Part shown: positions 1-6,376 of the stretch, in pieces
How the letters are laid out: every line of letters begins with the position of its first letter
How positions within the stretch are numbered: position 1 is the stretch's first letter
Assembly: GCA_018715105.1 (NCBI GenBank)
Contig: DVMG01000068.1
Span: 1 to 8,086, forward strand
DNA: 8,086 nt
Direction of reading: 5' to 3'
Origin: Candidatus Ventricola intestinavium
GTDB lineage: Bacteria; Bacillota; Clostridia; Christensenellales; Aristaeellaceae
Made by a program: the position numbers and the translations under genes
The notes under the pieces: generated by a model
Databases searched by the model: none
What the model was told of the DNA's origin: nothing
The model's input: only the letters and a program-made list of their open reading frames with translations

Positions 1-80
1 AGAAGTTTTATGACACGCTCAACGGCATCCAATACGGAGAGCTGGAAGATCCGTTTGGTTGGGTGCTCAGGATTGATTGA
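1..80 (+). CDS. C-terminal tail of a probable VOC/glyoxalase-fold protein (5' end outside window)
   Basis: The frame beginning at base 3 reads 25 codons to a TGA at 78-80. It contains the segment YGELEDPFGWVLRID. An 'x-G-x-x-x-DPFG-x-x-W/x-x-I' ending just before the stop is typical of the last beta strands of vicinal-oxygen-chelate proteins (PhnB/glyoxalase-like). In that family the Glu can be a metal ligand or a fold residue. Only the last strand is visible, so metal binding and substrate cannot be judged. The call rests on this short motif; any other protein ending in a similar strand cannot be excluded. The next gene starts about 250 bases downstream, so this gene probably ends its own transcription unit. 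Confidence 0.5.
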   Translation, partial: KFYDTLNGIQYGELEDPFGWVLRID

Positions 81-103
81 CGCCTCACAGGCGGGTTGAG
101 GCG
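81..103 (+). terminator. Weak stem-loop just after the VOC-like stop codon
   Basis: CGCCTC (81-86) can pair with GAGGCG (98-103) around an 11-base loop, immediately after the stop at 80. No T-run follows, so it is not a textbook intrinsic terminator. It may only stabilise the 3' end or be coincidental in GC-rich DNA. Confidence 0.25.
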
Positions 104-214
104 CCTTCGATCCCGCAGGAGGGGAAGAAGAAGCGGTCCGCGAGGGCTGAGCCGCCTGACAGCAGCACATGGAAAGAGCGAATGGCATTTGAGCGATTCC
201 AAAGATAAACGCAG

Positions 215-249
215 GCAAATGGCACCCATGAATTCACGGGTGCCATTGC
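215..249. repeat. 30-bp near-perfect palindrome in the non-coding stretch 81-334
   Basis: AATGGCACCC (218-227) is exactly complementary to GGGTGCCATT (238-247). The centre TGAATTCA (229-236) is itself palindromic, leaving one mismatched pair (A228/C237). Outward, GCA (215-217) and GC (248-249) extend the stem with one bulged base. In RNA from the reverse strand the A/C mismatch becomes a U-G wobble, so that hairpin would pair throughout. A further AATGGCA lies at 181-187 and could compete for the TGCCATT arm at 241-247. No T-run follows on either strand, so a simple intrinsic terminator is unlikely. An operator or a leader structure of the 335-1372 gene is possible. I see nothing else convincing in the rest of 81-334. 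Confidence 0.6.
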
Positions 250-334
250 TATGCGTGAGACGATTTGCAAAAATGAGGAAATTGGCGGACGGCCCAGCGG
301 CAGAATCCGCACAAATCGCAGGGGGATCGTGTAT

Positions 335-1372
335 ATGTTCAGACAGGAAGAAGTGTTCGTGGGCGGATGGCACGAGAAGACGATCGAGGCCATGCTCAGA
401 CGGCGTTTTGAGCAAAACGTCAGCCAGCTCCCGCCACTAGGGGCCAACCGGCTGGAGGCCCTGCCGCCCGCCGCTTTTGAGCGCAAAATTGAGCAGAGCT
501 GGCAGGACGTGCCCAGAAAGCCGATGCGCAGCCAGCAGGTTTCCCAGGTGTGGCAATGTGTGCTGGGGTCTATCTGCGAACATGCGGACTGCCTTTCCCA
601 TGAGGAACACGAGCTTGTGGAGCGTGCGCTGATTTTGGGCGGCAGCGCGCAGATTGAGGACGCGCTGGAGCTGGAGGCCGCCCGTGCGCTCTCGCTGCGC
701 CTGTGGGCAAGCGTGGGACTGGTATCCGGCAAGCCGTATATTGAGCTGGAAACGCCCATTCTGCGCTCCGTGGCCAAGGCGTTTGCGCGGCCGGAACATG
801 AGAAAATTCGCCAGCGGTTTGATGCATTCCACGAATACCTGGCCGGGACCCTCTATCGCTTCGGCGCGATGGATGACCGCCAGCCGCAGCAACTCATCCT
901 GCGGGAGGTGCTGCTTTCCAACCGGGATGATGAGCTGCTCATGCAGCTGGCGCGGCGCTATCTTTGGGCGAGCTATGACTGTGTGGATTACAGCGGCGGC
1001 GTGATGCTGGTGCATCCGGCGCTGGCGGATCCGCATCATCTCATTCGCTCGGGACGGCGCAAAACGGGCATTCTGCTGATGCCGGATAGCGGCGTCCACA
1101 CCCGCATGGATATTCTTCCCGAAGAAATCCCCCTTCAGCAGGAGCTGGAGCGGGCGATCTGCGGAGCCCTGCGCGACGGACACCGGGCACAGGATGTCGC
1201 GCGCACGCTGCGCTTTCTCTGCAAACAGGGGGCCCCGCTTTCGGCCATGGAGGAAGTGCTGCAGGAGTCGCTGATCGTGCTCGTATCTCCCTCCATGCAT
1301 GGGGCGCTTACCAATATGTATTACATGACGCCCAAATGGATTGAATGCGCGGAGCGAACCGCCCTGCAGTGA
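335..1372 (+). CDS. Unrecognised 345-aa soluble protein
   Basis: I do not recognise this family. The product has no signal peptide or membrane segment and looks mostly helical, with many amphipathic stretches rich in Leu, Arg and Glu (for example residues 14-30, 88-128, 142-176 and 184-213). A less helical centre at about 214-262 carries YDCVDYSGGVMLVHP (214-228) and GRRKTGILLMPDSG (240-253). These may be the most conserved parts, but no catalytic motif is evident. Six Cys residues (75, 81, 86, 216, 276, 296) are scattered without a metal-binding CxxC pattern. I chose ATG 335 because a G-rich Shine-Dalgarno (AGGGGG, 320-325) sits 9 bases upstream. The frame is open back to an ATG at 251, but that ATG lacks a binding site and the extra residues look non-protein-like. 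An in-frame GTG at 329 is too close to the Shine-Dalgarno. The RluA-type gene follows 91 bases later in the same direction. Confidence 0.8.
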   Translation: MFRQEEVFVGGWHEKTIEAMLRRRFEQNVSQLPPLGANRLEALPPAAFERKIEQSWQDVPRKPMRSQQVSQVWQCVLGSICEHADCLSHEEHELVERALILGGSAQIEDALELEAARALSLRLWASVGLVSGKPYIELETPILRSVAKAFARPEHEKIRQRFDAFHEYLAGTLYRFGAMDDRQPQQLILREVLLSNRDDELLMQLARRYLWASYDCVDYSGGVMLVHPALADPHHLIRSGRRKTGILLMPDSGVHTRMDILPEEIPLQQELERAICGALRDGHRAQDVARTLRFLCKQGAPLSAMEEVLQESLIVLVSPSMHGALTNMYYMTPKWIECAERTALQ

Positions 1373-1463
1373 ATCGGCTTTTGAAATTCCGGAATCAGGG
1401 ATTGGCGGGCACCCAGATTATGCGGCCCGGGTTATGCAAAAGGAAAGGATGGTAGAGGCACGT

Positions 1464-2348
1464 ATGCGTCTGACCGTGACGGACGACCAGGATGGAAAGA
1501 TGCTCTCCCAGCTGCTCATGCGGGAGGCAGCGGATCTGCCGCCCTGGGCAGTGAAGGAGGCCATTCGCAGGCGGGATGTGCGTGTCGACGGGGCACGCAT
1601 TGCTTCGGATATCCGCATCAGGGCCGGGCAGGAGATTCGGGCCTATTTCCCCAAAGCTGCGCTTCACATGCAGCCCGGCGCGCGGCCGGTGCCGCCCATT
1701 GTCTATGAGGATGCCCAGATCCTGCTGATTGACAAGCCGCAGGGCCTTCTCTCTCAGAATGAAGAAGATCCGTCCGCGGGAGACAGCGCGTTCACACGCG
1801 TTTTGGCCTACTGCCGGTCGTCTGAGACCCCGACAGACCACGTTCGGTTGTGCCACAGGTTGGACGTGCAGACCGGGGGTCTTCTTTTGTTTGCCAAGAC
1901 TGACGAGGCTTATGAAGTGGCGGCCCGCGCGTTTTCGGAACGCACGCTTCATAAGTTTTATACCTGCAGGGTGAAGGGGTGCCCTTCCCGTCGGGAAGCG
2001 GTCATGCGGGCATATCTGCGCAAGGATGCGGAGATCGCCCGCGTGAGCGTCACGGATGATCCGGTGCATGGCGCTTTGGAGATCATCACGGGATATCGCG
2101 TCATGCAGCCGGGGGAATTTGCCCGGCTTGAGGTGGAACTGAGGACGGGACGCACCCATCAGATCCGTGCCCATCTGGCGCATATCGGCCATCCGATCCT
2201 GGGGGATGACAAATATGGAGACCGCGCCCTCAACCGCCGGCTTGGCCTGCGCCGCCAGCAGCTTTGGGCAACCCGGCTCGTCTTTCACGCAGGCGGTGTG
2301 CTGTCCTATCTGGATGGGCGCTGTTTTGAGGTGAAATGCCCGTTTTAA
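1464..2348 (+). CDS. RluA-family pseudouridine synthase
   Basis: This enzyme isomerises specific uridines in rRNA or tRNA to pseudouridine. The 294-aa product has the standard RluA layout. An N-terminal S4-like RNA-binding region spans about 12-60 (IRRRDVRVDG, IRAGQEIRAYF). The catalytic domain has IVYEDAQILLIDKPQGLL (79-96), the signature HRLD (131-134) with the catalytic Asp at 134, then TGGLLLFAK where many relatives have TSGLLL. RTGRTHQIRAHL (227-238) and GDDKYGD (247-253) complete it. The target uridine cannot be told from sequence, because RluA, RluC and RluD paralogues share these motifs. I chose ATG 1464 for the typical MRLTV start and an AGAGG 5 bases upstream. ATG 1449 behind AAGGAAAGG is an alternative adding five residues. 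The frame stays open to 1341, overlapping the previous gene, which is unlikely to be used. Cotranscription with the 345-aa gene is plausible, since no terminator is seen between them. Confidence 0.93.
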   Translation: MRLTVTDDQDGKMLSQLLMREAADLPPWAVKEAIRRRDVRVDGARIASDIRIRAGQEIRAYFPKAALHMQPGARPVPPIVYEDAQILLIDKPQGLLSQNEEDPSAGDSAFTRVLAYCRSSETPTDHVRLCHRLDVQTGGLLLFAKTDEAYEVAARAFSERTLHKFYTCRVKGCPSRREAVMRAYLRKDAEIARVSVTDDPVHGALEIITGYRVMQPGEFARLEVELRTGRTHQIRAHLAHIGHPILGDDKYGDRALNRRLGLRRQQLWATRLVFHAGGVLSYLDGRCFEVKCPF

Positions 2349-2350
2349 CA

Positions 2351-2377
2351 GGCAATATGCCCCTGGGAAGATCTTCC
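2351..2377. repeat. Two adjacent short palindromes between the pseudouridine synthase and HAD genes
   Basis: GGCA-ATA-TGCC (2351-2361) and the gapless 12-bp palindrome GGAAGATCTTCC (2366-2377) sit side by side in the 55-base gap, ending 14 bases before the HAD ribosome binding site. Neither has a T-run. They could be protein-binding sites or chance; no promoter elements are obvious around them. Confidence 0.35.
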
Positions 2378-2403
2378 GCGAAAGACAAAAGGGAGGGATG
2401 TGC

Positions 2404-3255
2404 GTGAAGAATGTTCGCTTGATTGCGCTGGATATGGACGGCACCCTGCTGAAAAGCGACCATCGTACCATTTCTGAACGGAACATCGAGGCGATTCGCC
2501 GGGCGGATCGGGCTGGAATCCGGGTTTGCATCTGCACGGGACGCATGCTGGAGGATGCGAGCGAGTTTATCCATCGTCTTAAGCTTCCATGCAGCGTCAT
2601 CGCCGGCAACGGCACACGGGTAAGCGACGGGCCGCTTCCCGAGGGAAAGATCCTGCTTCGCCGCCGGTTTTCCCCCCAGGATGCCCATCGGGTGACGGAT
2701 CTACTTCTGCCCTATGGTCTGACGATCAACGCCCTGGAAGATGGAAGGGTCAGCACGTATTCGCCGGATGGCATGCAGAGCTATCACTTGGTCAGGCGCG
2801 GAGTGGTGAAGGGGTGTTACGGTGAGGCCGCGATCCGCAGCGCAGCAGAGCGCGGAGTGATGAAATTCTATGTTGCGGCGGACAGCTCTTCCGGCTCAAA
2901 GGCCGACGCCCGGATACAAAAAGCGCGGGCCGAATTGCGGCGGGAGCTTCCGCATCTTCAGATTACAAGCTCTGCGCCGGGAAATCTTGAGATTATGCCG
3001 GCGGGAGCGAACAAGGGAACCGCTCTGGCCTATATGGCGCAGCAGCTGGGCCTTTCTTCGCAGGAGGTGATGGCCATGGGCGACGCGCAGAATGATCTGA
3101 GCATGCTCCGTTATGCGTATCACAGTGTGGCCATGGCCAATGCCTGCGGGGAAGTCAAAGCGGTATGCCGCTATCAGACGCTGAGCAACGATGCATGCGG
3201 AGTCGCCGCGATGATTGAGCGCGTGCTGGAAGAGCGAGAAGATGCCGCAGGCTGA
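2404..3255 (+). CDS. Cof-type HAD-superfamily hydrolase (phosphatase)
   Basis: This is a cytosolic Mg-dependent phosphatase of the Cof/YwpJ type. Members usually act on sugar phosphates, nucleotides or flavin phosphates, and the substrate here cannot be assigned. All four HAD motifs are present in the 283-aa product: motif I DMDGTL with nucleophile Asp10 and acid/base Asp12, motif II Thr45 in CTGR, motif III Lys204 in GANKG, and motif IV GDAQND (226-231) with Asp227 and Asp231 for Mg. The region between motifs II and III (about 85-190) is the C2-type cap that covers the active site. I chose the GTG start at 2404 because GGAGG (2392-2396) lies 7 bases upstream and the product then begins MKNVRLIALDMDGT, as usual for the family. 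The in-frame ATG at 2398 abuts the binding site. The gene lies 55 bases after the pseudouridine synthase and probably belongs to the same transcription unit. Confidence 0.94.
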   Translation: MKNVRLIALDMDGTLLKSDHRTISERNIEAIRRADRAGIRVCICTGRMLEDASEFIHRLKLPCSVIAGNGTRVSDGPLPEGKILLRRRFSPQDAHRVTDLLLPYGLTINALEDGRVSTYSPDGMQSYHLVRRGVVKGCYGEAAIRSAAERGVMKFYVAADSSSGSKADARIQKARAELRRELPHLQITSSAPGNLEIMPAGANKGTALAYMAQQLGLSSQEVMAMGDAQNDLSMLRYAYHSVAMANACGEVKAVCRYQTLSNDACGVAAMIERVLEEREDAAG

Positions 3256-3341
3256 TCGTTTCCCGCGGATTCTGCATGCCGATGGGAGCAAGGCCCGCCG
3301 GGCAGGCAGGTGGAAGAAAAAGAAGAGGGCCGATACAAAGC

Positions 3342-3378
3342 AGAGCCGCTTTCCCCTTTAGGCTGGGGAAGCGGCTCT
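3342..3378. terminator. Hairpin between convergent genes, probable bidirectional terminator
   Basis: AGAGCCGCTTTCCCC (3342-3356) pairs with GGGGAAGCGGCTCT (3365-3378), a 14-bp stem with one bulged T and an 8-base loop. It lies between the HAD gene (forward, ends 3255) and the alpha/beta hydrolase (reverse, ends 3457), where a shared terminator is expected. T-runs are short on both sides (TTTC forward, GCTTTG reverse), so termination may be inefficient. Nothing else supported was seen in 3256-3456. Confidence 0.65.
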
Positions 3379-3456
3379 TTCGGATGCGGTCGTTCCGCCA
3401 GGAGAAATCCGTCTGGAACGGGAGAGGCATGAGACCGCACGGAAGATCGGGAAAGA

Positions 3457-4071
3457 TCAGGAAAAGAAGGCTGTCAGAATCTCTGCAAGCTTTTCCGGCT
3501 GATCCTTATTCACTTCGTGCCCCGCGTTGGGGATGATGTGCAGCTGTGCCTGAGGGAGCTTCAGGGACAGCTCCCTGGCGGCCTTCTGATTGGGGCCGTC
3601 TTTTTCCCCGCACAGGACACAGGCGGGGCACTGCACCTGCGCGAGCCTGCCTGTAAAGTCAAGCCGGGACATCGTGTGGGTCAGGCGAATGAAATCGCTT
3701 TTCTTCAGGCCGCTTTCTTCAAAAGCCGCGCCGGGCATGAGGCGGAACAGGATATCCTGCACAAGAAGAAGAAAACGGGGCATACGGTACTGCGCGCCGA
3801 TCAGCGCGATTTTTCCAACCCGATCGGGATGTTCTGAAGCATAGTGCAGCGCGAGAATCGCGCCCAGAGACAGCCCCACGAGATTCAGCCTGTCCTCCGT
3901 CGCAGCGCAGTATGAGCAGAAGGCGCGGTAGAGCCCCTCATACTCCGGCTGCGCACCCGGAAGATCGAGCAGCGAAGGGGCCTCGATATCCCATGAATCA
4001 GGCAGTGCGGCGAGCGTATCGTTCCAACTGGCGGCATTTTGCCCCAGACCGTGTATCAACAGGGTTTTCAT
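3457..4071 (-). CDS. Small alpha/beta hydrolase, third gene of the tyrS operon
   Basis: The 204-aa protein has the full serine-hydrolase apparatus. LIHGLG (5-10) forms the oxyanion region, GLSLG (66-70) is the nucleophile elbow with Ser68, Asp158 lies in GEKDGP, and His185 lies in NAGHEV. A helical cap lies at about 95-135 (LLLVQDILFRLMPG onward). It is short for the fold, where 240-280 residues is common, but the core looks complete. There is no signal peptide, so it should be cytosolic. The substrate is unknown; esterase, thioesterase and lipase-like activities all use this framework. The ATG at 4071 overlaps the yigZ stop by four bases (ATGA), and AGGAGG lies 10 bases upstream inside yigZ, so translation is probably coupled. 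The frame is open further upstream to 4143, but that would run deep into yigZ. It ends the operon begun by tyrS and should be under T-box control. Confidence 0.9.
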   Translation of the reverse strand: MKTLLIHGLGQNAASWNDTLAALPDSWDIEAPSLLDLPGAQPEYEGLYRAFCSYCAATEDRLNLVGLSLGAILALHYASEHPDRVGKIALIGAQYRMPRFLLLVQDILFRLMPGAAFEESGLKKSDFIRLTHTMSRLDFTGRLAQVQCPACVLCGEKDGPNQKAARELSLKLPQAQLHIIPNAGHEVNKDQPEKLAEILTAFFS

Positions 4072-4721
4072 ATGGCTTGAACCTCCTCGGGCCAGGGATA
4101 GTAGAGCGTGCCGTCGGGCAGCGTTTCCACCCGTCCATCGCACACGCGCGTGATTTCGGCAAGCAGGGAATCCTCTTCCTCACAGCGCACCATCAGCGTG
4201 CACACCACGCTTACGCCAAACTCCGTGTTCAGCACCATGCACGGCGCGGCGCGCAGAAAGTATTCAAGGCGCTGCCAGGTGGAATAATCGACCTCGATCA
4301 GCCATCGCGCACTTTTGCGCATGACCACCACGCCGGCGGCCTCAAGGGCCGTTTTACTGCCCTGCGCATAGGCGCGCACAAGCCCGCCCGCGCCCAGCAG
4401 GACGCCGCCAAAGTAGCGGGTCACCACCACGGCGCAGTTGACCACGCCGCGCGCTTTCATCACCTCGATGATGGGCAGCCCGGCAGTGCCGCTGGGCTCG
4501 CCGTCATCGCTGTAACGCATGATGCCCGCATTCAGGCCAATGATATAAGCATAGCAGTTATGGGTGGCGTCCTTATGCCTTTGACGGATGCGGGCAAGGA
4601 AGGCAAGGGCATCTTCCTCCCTTGCACAGGGACAGCCATAGCCGATAAAACGGGATTTGTGAATGACAAACTCGGCGCCGTTTTCCCGGCAAAGCGTCTT
4701 ATAAGACAGTTGATCGGCCAT
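4068..4721 (-). CDS. yigZ: YigZ/IMPACT-family protein
   Basis: The 217-aa product matches the YigZ (UPF0029) family, bacterial relatives of eukaryotic IMPACT, whose biochemical role is not settled. The N-terminal UPF0029 domain (about 18-125) shows KSRFIGYG (22-29), THNCYAY (53-59), DDGEPSGTAGLPI (72-84) and VVVTRYFGGVLLGAGGLVRAY (98-118). The C-terminal DUF1949-like, RNA-binding-type ferredoxin fold covers about 140-205. The length is normal for the family. ATG 4721 is preceded by AAGGAAAG a few bases upstream and lies 11 bases after the tyrS stop, so the two genes are certainly cotranscribed. The stop overlaps the start of the alpha/beta hydrolase. No key motif is missing. Confidence 0.95.
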   Translation of the reverse strand: MADQLSYKTLCRENGAEFVIHKSRFIGYGCPCAREEDALAFLARIRQRHKDATHNCYAYIIGLNAGIMRYSDDGEPSGTAGLPIIEVMKARGVVNCAVVVTRYFGGVLLGAGGLVRAYAQGSKTALEAAGVVVMRKSARWLIEVDYSTWQRLEYFLRAAPCMVLNTEFGVSVVCTLMVRCEEEDSLLAEITRVCDGRVETLPDGTLYYPWPEEVQAI

Positions 4722-4732
4722 CGCTGCTTTCC

Positions 4733-5965
4733 TTATTTCAGAATCAGGCGGTGAAATTTCTTTTTTCCGCTGCGGAGCATCACGCCGTCCGCCGAGAAAA
4801 GATCGGCTGTGAGAAGGGCGTTGACATCGGTTACTTTCTCATCGTTTACGCTTACGCCGCCGCCCTGAATGAGCCTGCGCGCGGCGGAATTGGAGGACGC
4901 CAGGCCGCAGAACACGAGCATGGAGCTGACGCGCGCATCCCGGGCCAAATCTTCCGCCGTGACTTCAGTCGTGGGGATGGATCCGCTCAGCCCCGCGCCG
5001 CCAAAGAGGGAAGCGGCGGCTTCCTGCGCCCTCAGGGCCTCTTCTTCGCCGTGCACAAGACGGGTCACTTCGTAGGCAAGCACCTTTTTGGCCTCGTTGA
5101 TCTGGCTGTCACGCAGCGCGCCGAGGCGGCGGACTTCCTCCATCGGCAGGAAGGTGAGCAGGCCAAGGCATTTTTCCACATCCTGATCGTCGACATTGCG
5201 CCAGTACTGATAGAAATCATAGGGGCTTGTCTTGGCGGGATCCAGCCACAGGGCGCCCTTTTCGGTCTTGCCCATTTTGCGGCCGTCATGGGTGAGCAGA
5301 AGCTGGAAGGTGCAGGCAAAGGCGCTTTCGCGCTCCTTGCGCCGGATCAGATCCGCACCGCCCAGCATGTTGCTCCACTGGTCATTGCCGCCCATTTGAA
5401 GGCGGCAGCCATAACGCTTGAAGAGCTCCAAAAAGTCGTAGGACTGCATCAGCATGTACGTGAATTCCAGGAAAGACAGACCGTTGTCCGTGGCCATGCG
5501 CGCCTTATAGCAGTCCGCCGTGAGCATCTTGTTGACGGAAAAAAGGGCGCCGATATCGCGCATGAACTCAATGAAATTGAGATGGCGCAGCCAGTCGCCG
5601 TTGTTGACAAGGAGCGCTTTGCCCTCGGAAAAATCCAGGAAGCGGGCCATCTGCTCCCGGATGTGAGCGACATTGTTGTCAATCGTTTCCACGGTCATCA
5701 TCCTGCGCATATCCGTCTTGCCGGACGGATCGCCGATCATCGCCGTGCCGCCGCCCATCAGCGCAATGGGGCGGTGCCCCGCCCGCTGCATGTGCGCCAT
5801 GGCCATAATCGGGATATAATGGCCAATGTGCAGGGAGTCCGCCGTCGGATCAAAGCCGACATAGAAGGTGGTGGGCGTTTCAAGCTGCTTATAAAGCTCG
5901 TCTTCAAACGTCATCTGGGCAAGAAAGCCGCGCTCCCTGAGCAGATCGAGAATGTGCTGTGCCAT
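4733..5965 (-). CDS. tyrS: Tyrosyl-tRNA synthetase
   Basis: This enzyme charges tRNA-Tyr with tyrosine in the cytosol. The 410-aa product has the bacterial TyrRS architecture: a class I Rossmann domain with YVGFDPTADSLHIGH (35-49) carrying the HIGH motif (46-49), the tyrosine-pocket and dimer region (70-200, including GGGTAMIGDPSGK and QMGGNDQWSN), and the KMSKS-loop variant KMGKT (230-234). A helical anticodon-binding region follows. A C-terminal S4 domain (about 345-405; SSNSAARRLIQGGGVSVND) grips the long variable arm of tRNA-Tyr. The length is normal. ATG 5965 was chosen because GGAGG stands 9 bases upstream and the product then starts MAQHILDLL; a longer open frame to 5998 has no binding site. 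It is the first gene of an operon with yigZ and an alpha/beta hydrolase, controlled by the tyrosine T-box upstream. Confidence 0.98.
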   Translation of the reverse strand: MAQHILDLLRERGFLAQMTFEDELYKQLETPTTFYVGFDPTADSLHIGHYIPIMAMAHMQRAGHRPIALMGGGTAMIGDPSGKTDMRRMMTVETIDNNVAHIREQMARFLDFSEGKALLVNNGDWLRHLNFIEFMRDIGALFSVNKMLTADCYKARMATDNGLSFLEFTYMLMQSYDFLELFKRYGCRLQMGGNDQWSNMLGGADLIRRKERESAFACTFQLLLTHDGRKMGKTEKGALWLDPAKTSPYDFYQYWRNVDDQDVEKCLGLLTFLPMEEVRRLGALRDSQINEAKKVLAYEVTRLVHGEEEALRAQEAAASLFGGAGLSGSIPTTEVTAEDLARDARVSSMLVFCGLASSNSAARRLIQGGGVSVNDEKVTDVNALLTADLFSADGVMLRSGKKKFHRLILK

Positions 5966-6027
5966 GATAAAAAACCTCCGTTCATCAAGCGGCCGCATGG
6001 CATTTCACACGGGAGAACGAAGCGGCC

Positions 6028-6060
6028 AAAAAACGCCCTCCCGAAAACATCGGGAAGGCG
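6028..6060 (-). terminator. Intrinsic terminator of the T-box leader
   Basis: On the reverse strand CGCCTTCCCGA (6050-6060) pairs with TCGGGAGGGCG (6034-6044) over 11 pairs, one of them G-U, with a 5-base loop. TTTTTT (6028-6033) follows. The 5' arm shares CUUCC with the antiterminator, which is the switching element. It ends 63 bases before the tyrS ATG. Confidence 0.93.
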
Positions 6061-6301
6061 TGAAACACGCGGTACCACTTCCGTTCAAGACCTCATTGCT
6101 GAAGGCCCCCTCACCGCCCGCGGACACGGGCTGAGCGCTGTATCCGGCGCACCGGCAGCCGCCTACTGGCAGAGGAAACCGCTCTGCGTTGGGGGCCATG
6201 CTCCGGGATGTATTCCATCCGTCCGGTAAAACCGCCTTGCACCCTCCGGCGGCCTCTCTTGTTTACCTGCGGTCGGATGTACTTGTTCCCTTCTTCGCGT
6301 T
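6028..6301 (-). promoter_or_regulatory. Tyrosine-specific T-box riboswitch leader of tyrS
   Basis: This leader binds tRNA-Tyr and lets transcription continue only when the tRNA is uncharged. Read on the reverse strand, Stem I has a basal pair set GGGA (6287-6290)/UCCC (6205-6208). Above it is a loop-E type specifier loop with AGUA (6280-6283) opposite GAA-UAC-A, and the specifier codon UAC (Tyr) is at 6210-6212. Higher up are stems CAUCCG/CGGAUG (6274-6279/6216-6221) and GGUAAA/UUUACC, the AG bulge AAGAGAG, and a distal loop with GGGUGCAA. GGCCCCC/GGGGGCC (6191-6197/6104-6110) encloses the central helices, including GCAGAG/CUCUGC. The antiterminator is GGAAG-UGGUACC-GCGUG paired with CACGC-CUUCC. 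Its UGGU bulge fits an ACCA tRNA end, as expected for tRNA-Tyr with discriminator A. CUUCC is reused by the terminator, so the two folds exclude each other. Confidence 0.95.
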
Positions 6302-6307
6302 GTTCTT

Positions 6308-6336
6308 ATTATACGGAGAGCCAAAACGGTTGTCAA
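6308..6336 (-). promoter_or_regulatory. Perfect-consensus sigma-A promoter of the tyrS operon
   Basis: On the reverse strand TTGACA (6331-6336) and TATAAT (6308-6313) are separated by exactly 17 bases. Both hexamers are perfect, so initiation should be strong and constitutive at about 6301, leaving control to the T-box. It begins 41 bases after the nitroreductase stop codon. Confidence 0.93.
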
Positions 6337-6376
6337 GCCCTGATTTGCCGCTTTCACCGCGCAGAACGGCACGCCG

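Noticed and set aside
246..274. Possible promoter TTGCTA-17-AAAAAT for the 335-1372 gene
   Set aside because: Both hexamers are poor matches and the -35 overlaps the palindrome. It is too weak to annotate.
251..334. Upstream ATG 251 as start of the 345-aa protein
   Set aside because: There is no ribosome binding site, and the start is only a few bases from the palindrome. The start at 335 has a well-placed AGGGGG.
85..777. Reverse open frame of 230 codons covering the non-coding stretch 81-334
   Set aside because: It is very rich in Ser, Arg, Cys and Trp, has no ribosome binding site and crosses the palindrome. It is not credible as a protein.
437..1300. Reverse open frame of 287 codons opposite the unknown 345-aa protein
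   Set aside because: I considered it because the forward product is itself unrecognised. The forward frame has a good Shine-Dalgarno and balanced composition, whereas the reverse product is rich in Arg, His, Gln and Pro, as expected of a shadow.
1395..2615. Reverse open frame of 406 codons opposite the pseudouridine synthase and HAD genes
   Set aside because: The opposite strand carries unmistakable RluA and HAD motifs. The reverse translation is low in hydrophobic structure and lacks any family motif.
3912..4754. Forward open frame of 280 codons opposite yigZ and the hydrolase
   Set aside because: It is antisense to two well-supported genes and is dominated by His, Ala, Gly and Arg. There are no motifs.
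4751..6229. Forward open frame of 492 codons antisense to tyrS and running into the T-box leader
   Set aside because: It mirrors tyrS and the riboswitch, has no recognisable domain and no ribosome binding site. Long antisense frames are common opposite GC-rich genes.
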